DNA of 45,232 nt from JBLKSS01 sp047607725 (lineage in GTDB: Bacteria > Pseudomonadota > Gammaproteobacteria > Enterobacterales > Enterobacteriaceae), in assembly GCF_047607725.1 (NCBI RefSeq), contig NZ_JBLKSS010000121.1:1-45232 (forward strand), in the 5' to 3' direction. Positions 40,100 to 45,232 of the stretch are shown here, piece after piece. The translations under genes and the position numbers were made by a program. Numbering within the stretch: the stretch's first letter is position 1; the number at the start of each line of letters is the position of its first letter. The notes under the pieces were generated by a model. It ran no database searches and was not told the DNA's origin. It saw only the letters and a program-made list of their open reading frames with translations.

Positions 40100-41732
40100 C
40101 CCCTTTGTCGATTAGGTAGACTTGAAACTTTATCTCAGACTTTTTGTTTTTATTTTCTATATTTTCGCTGGTAAATCTTATGAGTTCTTTTATCTTTTTA
40201 AGCTTGCAATTTTTGTATTGCCATAATCCTACGCCATTAAGTCCATAACTATTATTTTCCTCTGTTTTGTAATCTATTTCAGGTATAATATAATTGTTTT
40301 TGTAGGATGAAATAAAGTATGGTGATGCGACAAACTCAAATGCATTATACATATTTTCTGCTGATTTTATGTCCTCTATTTTTTCAAGTATTGCTACTTT
40401 TTTGTAATCTGAGGAAATAAACACTTTCCCATCAGGGAAAAAGTAAATTTCTTGCATGTTTTGAAAATCTTGAGAGACCGGTATTCTTTTTACTTCTGTC
40501 AATTCTTTGTTGTTTTTTGTAACAAGGATTTCTGGTGTTGATTTTGATGAAACATAGTATATGAACACATCATGAATCGTAAATGATCTTATTTCAAAAT
40601 GATTATCATTAGCAGAAAGCGAATATGGAAGCTTTACATGTGAATCTATCTTTGCTTTGTCATCCTTTATCGATATACGCCAAAAATCTCCGGTTGTTGC
40701 CGACAATAACATAAATTGATTACGTTCTTTGTCAAAAATTGTTCTATGAGTACGCCTTCCTAAGTTATCTATAGATGTGACTTCTTTGAAATCCTTCCCT
40801 TCAAAAGTGTAGAATACTATTCTACCATGTTCAGTATCTTCAGTTGCCCAATATTTTCTCCCATCATATGCCAGAGTATGAGATGAAAATTTGTTCTCCA
40901 TTGTTTTCCAGTTCGATAAGTTTTCATCTAATTTATCATTCCACAGGATTCTACTATGCCAGCAATCAACTAGAAACCATTTATTATCGATATTAACCAT
41001 GTATGTTGGCGCATAAACAGTATTTATCCATAAATTCTCTGATATTTTTTTTCTTATTTCATTTTTTGACTTTTCAAAATCTTGATTAAATTCATGGCTA
41101 GAATGCAGAGCGGATACTACTGAAGAGGCAATAAGACGTCCAGCATCTACACTGCTCTTCCAGTGGACACCACAAATAATTCCATATTCACCGATTTTAT
41201 ATCCTCGTTTTAGTATTTCCTCTTTTCTTTCTGGATATATTTCAGATAGTATCAAGGCAAGTGCCCAACCAGTAGCAGAGTGACCAGATGGATAATCACC
41301 ATTTTTTTTAAGAGAATTTTCTTTTTCTGGTGTGCATGAATGAGTGTTAAAGTATACGAAAGGCCGCTGTCTGTTGTAGTACTGTTTTGTGTTTTTTACC
41401 ACCTGGCTATTAATCAAGGCAACAACAGAACGTAATAGCTCCACTGTCTTAGGTGTGTTTTCCTCAGTTATCTTGAAGCCTACTGCATCTGAAAATAATT
41501 CATCAATGTTATTCGAATCAGTGATTTCTATGGCCTCATTCCAATCTGATTTTTTTGATGCGATTTCTGGGCGAACATACACACTTTTATCTGCATTGAA
41601 CGCTGCGCTTTTTTCTTTTGGTGGAGGTGGTAAGATATAAAGGCTATTAGGAATTTGTTCGCTAGACAGATAAGTGTTGGCAAAGCTTAAGTTACTTATC
41701 AGTAGTGTTAATAACGTTATTCTCTTCTTCAA
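40074..41732 (-). CDS. Secreted PAP2-type phosphatase with long C-terminal domain, probable lysogenic conversion gene
   Basis: 552 residues with a signal peptide (MKKRITLLTLLISNLSFA). Residues about 45-210 are a class A acid-phosphatase/PAP2 domain: motif 1 KQYYNRQRP (116-124), motif 2 YPSGH (147-151), motif 3 CGVHWKSSVDAGR with His190 and Asp196. The SR expected at 183-184 in motif 3 is Tyr-Gly, so a phosphate-binding Arg is missing and activity is in doubt. Residues 240-552 are beta-rich and may form a propeller (HTLAYDGRKYWATED, MLLSATTGDFWRI). It is far AT-richer than the phage genes and opposite to them, a moron likely expressed in the lysogen and acting in the periplasm. Confidence 0.75.
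   Translation of the reverse strand: MKKRITLLTLLISNLSFANTYLSSEQIPNSLYILPPPPKEKSAAFNADKSVYVRPEIASKKSDWNEAIEITDSNNIDELFSDAVGFKITEENTPKTVELLRSVVALINSQVVKNTKQYYNRQRPFVYFNTHSCTPEKENSLKKNGDYPSGHSATGWALALILSEIYPERKEEILKRGYKIGEYGIICGVHWKSSVDAGRLIASSVVSALHSSHEFNQDFEKSKNEIRKKISENLWINTVYAPTYMVNIDNKWFLVDCWHSRILWNDKLDENLSNWKTMENKFSSHTLAYDGRKYWATEDTEHGRIVFYTFEGKDFKEVTSIDNLGRRTHRTIFDKERNQFMLLSATTGDFWRISIKDDKAKIDSHVKLPYSLSANDNHFEIRSFTIHDVFIYYVSSKSTPEILVTKNNKELTEVKRIPVSQDFQNMQEIYFFPDGKVFISSDYKKVAILEKIEDIKSAENMYNAFEFVASPYFISSYKNNYIIPEIDYKTEENNSYGLNGVGLWQYKNCKLKKIKELIRFTSENIENKNKKSEIKFQVYLIDKGVSDPFQQH
40086..40106. terminator. Bidirectional terminator between convergent genes
   Basis: AAAGGGGTC-ACT-GACCCCTTT is a perfect 9-bp hairpin with A and T runs on its two sides. 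It lies within the overlapping ends of the 39869 gene and the leftward PAP2 gene and would stop both. Confidence 0.85.
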
Positions 41733-41820
41733 TTTTATTTTTTCCTATCTCTAAATAGAGTGAGAGCGCAACCTTTAGCAAGACAGATATCGATAGTAAA
41801 AATTAATGCTAGAGAATCTA

Positions 41821-42772
41821 CTAACTCAACAAATCATCCAGCTCAAGGTCGGAGAGACCGGTAAACTGTTTCACCGCACTCCGAGTTAGGCCACTGTTGA
41901 GCATATGTTGGGCGATCTTGAGCGAGGCAAGCTTTTCACCTTTTTCTATGCCTTTCTGCTCGCCAAGCTGGATGCCTTCTTGACGCCCGAGTTGGATGCC
42001 CTTCTGGATGCCCTTAGCTTCAAGCTGCTCTGCAATGGTCATGATGTCCTCCCGGTAGTCTGTTGCTTTGGTGGCGATATGCTGTAGGAATTGCGCCTCA
42101 TCCGAAGTATTTCCGCGTTCTGCAATATAGTACATCAGGCTACGGAACTGCTCTTTCGGTATCGCCCATAGATTCAGCAACCGAGCGATATCAGCGGCTA
42201 GTTCTAACATGTCCCGAGTTCGGATGTGCTTCTGCACTAACTCTAGCAGAGCTACCCGCCGATGAGACAGTATTTCATCATCCGGCATAGCAGTGATATC
42301 AACCAGCGGGAATGCTTGCCTGTAGACTGATTCTGCCTGTTCAGGGTCAGCAAAGCAATCCAGCCATTGGGTGCTGTACGGATACGGCGACGTGGTGCCG
42401 TGGTAGAACAGCAACGGAATCACCACCGGCAAAGAGTCATTACCTTGCTCAAGGTGCCGCTGCATCGCGGCGACGGCATACCGCATCAGGCGAAACGCCA
42501 TCAGCTTTTCCGGTCGGCTCTGGTGCTCGACAAGGCAGTAGACGTAACCATCATGGCCCGTCGTGGTCTTCATTGAATATAGCATGTCCGAGCATTGGTT
42601 CTTAAGGTCGTCTTCGATGAAGCTGCCCGATTCCATCGCCAGAGTGCTGAAAGTGCACCGCTCCCGCAGATGTGGCGGCAGATGAATTTCCAGAAAGTCC
42701 CCGAGCGACGGCGATATCGCCGAGAAACTTTTTGAACAGGGCGTCGTGTTGGGATAGTGAGGATTTTGTCAT
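41821..42772 (-). pseudogene. Rpn-family recombination-promoting nuclease, frameshifted
   Basis: The N-terminus is MTKSSLSQHDALFKKFLGDI from ATG 42772. One extra base in the four-C run at 42699-42702 shifts the frame. The other frame continues DFLEIHLPPHLRERC and MESGSFIEDDLKNQCSDMLY, then YVYCLVEHQSRPEKLMAFRL with the PD-(D/E)XK-like EHQS core, and ends in repeats QLGRQEGIQLGEQKG plus SGLTRSAVKQFTGLSDLELD. This is the full Rpn/Transposase_31 layout, about 317 residues. Rpn proteins cut DNA and raise recombination. The part from 42636 on might still be translated but lacks the first motif. Confidence 0.88.
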
Positions 42773-42843
42773 CGGTGGAGTATACCTTGCTCAGGTTGCG
42801 GTATGCCATCGAAATCCCCGGCCTTCAGGGCGGGGAGCAGTCA
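42773..42843 (-). mobile_element. Right-end remnant of an IS200/IS605-type element
   Basis: On the plus strand CATCGAAATCCCCGG, CCTTCAGGG and CGGGGAGCAGTCAA form an imperfect hairpin (CCCCGGCC/GGGCGGGG) ending in TCAA. This is the look of the right ends following tnpB genes in enterobacterial IS200/IS605 elements, where the hairpin also serves as the omega-RNA scaffold. No tnpA or tnpB is present, so only the end remains. It abuts the stop of the 42841 gene. Confidence 0.5.
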
Positions 42844-43146
42844 ACGCAAAATATCATCAACACGAATCAATCCATTTCTGCTCAAATATTCCATAGCACG
42901 GGAATGTAACTTGCTGTCTGGTCTTGCATTTCTAAGTGAGTGGGCTAATCGCTTAACCCACATTGTCAATTCGTCCACTTGATTAGCGCTTTTCACTAGC
43001 GCAAGAGCCATATTTTCGACATTTTCACTAGTACAGACTCGTCCCCGGTTTTCTGCGTGAATTGTGTCGAATGGCTTGTAATTTGCATTCCTGCATAGTT
43101 CCACTATTTCCTGCAGGAATTCTCTGGTCAATGTTGATTCACTCAA
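42841..43146 (-). CDS. Hypothetical phage early protein (Ea22/Ead-like end)
   Basis: 101 residues with a TTG start at 43146 that follows TAAGGAG by eight bases. RVCTSENVENMALALVKSAN and the end AMEYLSRNGLIRVDDILR resemble the C-terminal part of Ead/Ea22-like early phage proteins. Its stop overlaps the IS end. Belongs to a phage early block rather than the tail module. Function unknown. Confidence 0.5.
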   Translation of the reverse strand: MSESTLTREFLQEIVELCRNANYKPFDTIHAENRGRVCTSENVENMALALVKSANQVDELTMWVKRLAHSLRNARPDSKLHSRAMEYLSRNGLIRVDDILR

Positions 43147-43167
43147 TGCTTATCTCCTTAACATCCT

Positions 43168-43189
43168 GCCCGCTGAGAGCGGTTTTTTT
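43168..43189 (+). terminator. Terminator
   Basis: CCGCT-GAG-AGCGG followed by TTTTTTT. Rightward; nothing that needs it is seen directly upstream on that strand, so it may be a leftover of another arrangement. Confidence 0.65.
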
Positions 43190-43205
43190 GTGCCTGAAAA
43201 ACGTA

Positions 43206-43236
43206 AGCCCCGACTGTTACAAGCAGTGCGGGGCTT
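43206..43236 (+). terminator. Strong hairpin terminator
   Basis: AGCCCCGACTG pairs with CAGT-g-CGGGGCT (one bulge), then TTTTT. A short A run before it could let it act leftward too. It separates the P63C gene block from the gene at 42841. Confidence 0.7.
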
Positions 43237-43331
43237 TTTCATGTCTGGTTTTGGTATCGATACTACGGTCAAGGAGGTCGTGCGTGAATTATAAACGAAT
43301 TTTGCTGAGGTTGACTATGAAAAATGGTGAA

Positions 43332-44351
43332 TTAATTTTCTTCATCACTCAGGCCGTGCATTTGAGTTCCTGTGCGCGGAAACGCTCGTTTAAAGGCTCT
43401 GTCGAATTCTGTTTTGTTCCTTGAGCTTGATAGTATGCCTACCACCTGCCATAAGTGTGCCCTAAATATAGGCATACCTACGTTCTCTGTTAGGAACTGG
43501 AACATCTTATATCTCCGCTTGCCATTGGCATATACAACAGGGTTCTGCTCATCAAGCATATCCAAAACAGCGCCTTTACTTAACGCTAACGGCTCGTATA
43601 TATATTTTCGGGTAAATTTTCCGAAGAACTGAGGGTGACGCACTGGGGTCTTCTGCGTCAATCCGTAGAGGCGATAGAAACCATCCGTAAATTGTTTCGG
43701 AAATTCTTTTGAGTATTCTTTGACCTGTTCTCTGATAAAATCCTGGAATAAGGTGCGGTATTCGTCTTGACGCTTTTCGTCTATATGACCTGTAGCCTCA
43801 TCGACAAGGGCAACAATGCCCACCTCTGCAAGACCTCTCATCACAATATCAGCCTGAACTGAAATCGGTATTTGAGAAGGTAGAAGAGTATTGCCATTAT
43901 CTCTCATTTTGAGATAAACGTTGCAAATCTTTGGCAGCAAAGACGCCTCAATACCGTATGCTGGTGAGGCCCCTTTGTTGCTTTTGAAAAGTCGGCGCCG
44001 GGCAAGACCTTCCAATAATTCGTTATTAATGAATGGTTTAATGTTTTTTGCTGAAAGAAAAACAGGTAAATAGGCGCAATCTGGATTATTTTTCATTCTC
44101 TTCCAGTGTGATCCACCTCGCTTACCGCCAAATGCCTTGGTTATAGCTCTTTCTGAAAGCACTCGCGATCCATCTTCCAGAACGGCACACTGTATGGTCA
44201 TATCACCTATTGTTATGTTGCCAGCTTTCTTAGCAACCTCTACGCCATCGTCAGTTTCCCATCTTGCTGCCGCTGCTTTTTTTGCAATCTCAGTACGTTG
44301 TTCCTGTGTTAGGGACTCTGCACGGGCTACCCCACCTTTAGCTCTCCCCAT
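43332..44351 (-). CDS. P63C domain protein
   Basis: 339 residues from ATG 44351 (MGRAKGGVARAESLTQEQRT). An N-terminal basic helix (KKAAAARWE) is followed by a central region with SERAITKAFGGKRGGSHWKR. The C-terminal P63C domain has YRLYGLTQKTPVRHPQFFGK, YEPLALSKGAVLDMLDEQNP and FLTENVGMPIFRAHLWQVVG. P63C proteins occur in prophages and some plasmids; the role is unknown, with regulatory DNA binding suspected from the N-terminus. Lower GC than the tail genes. An operator-like palindrome lies 48 bases upstream. Confidence 0.8.
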   Translation of the reverse strand: MGRAKGGVARAESLTQEQRTEIAKKAAAARWETDDGVEVAKKAGNITIGDMTIQCAVLEDGSRVLSERAITKAFGGKRGGSHWKRMKNNPDCAYLPVFLSAKNIKPFINNELLEGLARRRLFKSNKGASPAYGIEASLLPKICNVYLKMRDNGNTLLPSQIPISVQADIVMRGLAEVGIVALVDEATGHIDEKRQDEYRTLFQDFIREQVKEYSKEFPKQFTDGFYRLYGLTQKTPVRHPQFFGKFTRKYIYEPLALSKGAVLDMLDEQNPVVYANGKRRYKMFQFLTENVGMPIFRAHLWQVVGILSSSRNKTEFDRAFKRAFPRTGTQMHGLSDEEN

Positions 44352-44398
44352 GCATTCTTTCTTTTCTGTTACCACAAGCAAGCACCATTTTTAAAAAA

Positions 44399-44410
44399 CA
44401 TGCTTGCATG
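44399..44410. promoter_or_regulatory. Palindrome upstream of the P63C gene, possible operator
   Basis: CATGC-TT-GCATG is a perfect dyad. A related arm GCAAGCA (44378-44384) mirrors TGCTTGC (44401-44407). Located in the likely promoter of the leftward P63C gene. Confidence 0.4.
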
Positions 44411-44492
44411 GTAACTGCCCTATTTGAGTTTAGCAAGTACGTTTATAATTTTTATGCTTGCAGCTGTGTAGATATTTTAAGAAAGCCACCTT

Positions 44493-44515
44493 CCCCGGCC
44501 CTCAACGAGCCGGGG
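44493..44515. terminator. GC-rich hairpin between the P63C and antirepressor genes
   Basis: CCCCGGC (44493-44499) pairs with GCCGGGG (44509-44515); TTGTTGT follows on the plus strand. It lies just beyond the end of the leftward antirepressor gene but the T tract is on the other strand, so the direction of action is unclear. Confidence 0.45.
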
Positions 44516-44521
44516 TTGTTG

Positions 44522-45232
44522 TCAGTGCCTCTGCGCGAACTGGCCGAGCTCGGACTTATGCCAGCGAGTCAGGGTATCGGTGAGCATGAAGGTGTTGCTC
44601 TGGCTGGCTTCAAGAAGCAAGCTATCGATTTCACCCATCACGCTATCTACATTCTCCCGCTTGCGCACCAGTTGACGAATGGTTCGCCTCTCGGCCTCTA
44701 CCATAGCAGATTGCAGGCGTTCTATAACAGCCCATATGCGTTCGCATTCTCGGGCGATATGCGGGATGTGACGGACTTCCATCGGCTGGGGTGAGGGAAG
44801 TCCTGTGACTTCGCGCTGGGCGTACCAAATGCCGTTACTCCATGCCTGCTTGAAGCGGAAGTTATGGCTCATGTGCCAAATCAGGCGGGCGAGGTTGGAG
44901 GTATCGCTAGCGGTGAAGAGTTCGTGGGATTCTGGCTTGTAAACGGGATGTTCGTATTTGCCGGTCTTGCGGATTGATGGAAGCACCTCACTCGTTACCC
45001 ACTTGCGAAAGCGATGGGGCAGAGTGCCTTGCTTCACTGCGTCGCGGCAGCGTAGTACCAAGGTGAACATGCCGGATTCGGATATTAGGCAAATGCTCTG
45101 AGCGCCCATTCCTGCCTGACTATCGGTTAAACCTAAAGTCGTCTTTTCATCAAAATCCAGCTTGTATAAAGCATCCGTGACATTGGCTATTTTTAGTGCT
45201 GAGCACACATCTGTAGCAACGAACCAAAGCTC
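44522..45232 (-). CDS. BRO-N antirepressor, 5' end beyond the window
   Basis: The frame is open to the last base; visible residues begin ELWFVATDVCSALKIANVTD, the start of a BRO-N domain that usually lies near residue 15, so only a short piece is missing. It continues ICLISESGMFTLVLRCRDAV and FRKWVTSEVLPSIRKTGKYE. A C-terminal helical region (RLQSAMVEAERRTIRQLVRK) follows. Expected to inactivate a prophage repressor or act as a regulator. It is a different lineage from the antirepressor at 19182. Confidence 0.82.
   Translation of the reverse strand, partial: ELWFVATDVCSALKIANVTDALYKLDFDEKTTLGLTDSQAGMGAQSICLISESGMFTLVLRCRDAVKQGTLPHRFRKWVTSEVLPSIRKTGKYEHPVYKPESHELFTASDTSNLARLIWHMSHNFRFKQAWSNGIWYAQREVTGLPSPQPMEVRHIPHIARECERIWAVIERLQSAMVEAERRTIRQLVRKRENVDSVMGEIDSLLLEASQSNTFMLTDTLTRWHKSELGQFAQRH

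Noticed and set aside
43284..43424. Small rightward frame with GTG start after AAGGAGG
   Set aside because: It overlaps the end of the P63C gene by 93 bases and its composition looks like antisense of that gene; no homology recognised.
40100..45232. Right att core
   Set aside because: I saw no second copy of the GGTTCAAATCC...TCTCTCCGCCA segment on either strand here.

Overview
The window is almost entirely one lambdoid, contractile-tailed (myovirus-type) prophage in a gammaproteobacterium of the Enterobacterales. The host is inferred from the tRNA-Ser(CGA) fragment, the P22/lambda-style control region (CI, Cro, N with P22-type boxB, CII, NinB/NinE, Q), the S21-type lysis cassette and an Rpn-family gene. 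The late module (Phage_portal_3 portal, Mu-F-like protein, DUF2213, DUF2184 capsid, DUF3383 sheath, DUF3277 tube, baseplate J, DUF2612) resembles temperate myoviruses of enterobacteria such as Pectobacterium phage ZF40. I cannot name the species. Repeated single-base lesions would fit a host with relaxed selection, such as an insect symbiont, but that is weak inference.

Layout. 1-272: end of a DUF1640-like gene and the 3' half of tRNA-Ser(CGA), read as an att core. 343-9513: leftward early operon: int, DUF4224 excisionase, a broken rha, SSB, a Rad52-type annealing protein, many small genes of unknown role, and at its head an N antiterminator. Two rightward genes (6498-6872 and 8619-8810) sit inside it as likely morons. 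9514-11018: immunity switch with nutL, pL, cI, three operators, pR, cro and nutR. 11019-11821: duplicated cII leader around an inverted membrane-protein gene. 11822-17359: cII, origin/O-like protein with iterons, DnaB-type helicase, NinB, NinE, Dam-family methylase, DUF1364, RusA, Q. 17466-17580: late promoter and terminator, followed by an inverted two-gene membrane cassette (17581-18171). 18336-20533: holin, SAR endolysin, a structured RNA plus BRO-N antirepressor, Rz/Rz1. 20511-29176: packaging, head and connector. 29173-40099: tail, with a programmed -1 frameshift in the tail chaperone, baseplate and fibre. 40074-45232: AT-rich PAP2-type conversion gene, Rpn gene, an IS200/IS605 end remnant, and a block with P63C and antirepressor genes that looks like early genes of the same or another phage. 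The right att site is not in the window.

How it works together. CI and Cro sites flank pL and pR. N acting at P22-like nut sites would carry early transcription through terminators. CII would favour lysogeny. Q would release the late promoter at 17466 through the terminator at 17555 into lysis, packaging and tail genes. Accessory genes sit at the junctions of these modules and often point the opposite way.

Condition. Six reading frames carry lesions: rha (frameshift and stop), 8777-9116, DUF2213 (amber), tape measure, tail fibre and rpn. Unless these are sequencing errors, the prophage cannot make virions. The main candidates for new biology are the small protein at 8619 whose tail copies the C-terminal peptide of TerL, the SLATT-like cassette at 17581-18171, the inverted membrane gene between duplicated nutR/cII leaders, the 17-bp-stem RNA before the antirepressor, and the PAP2 protein with an altered third motif and a long extra domain.
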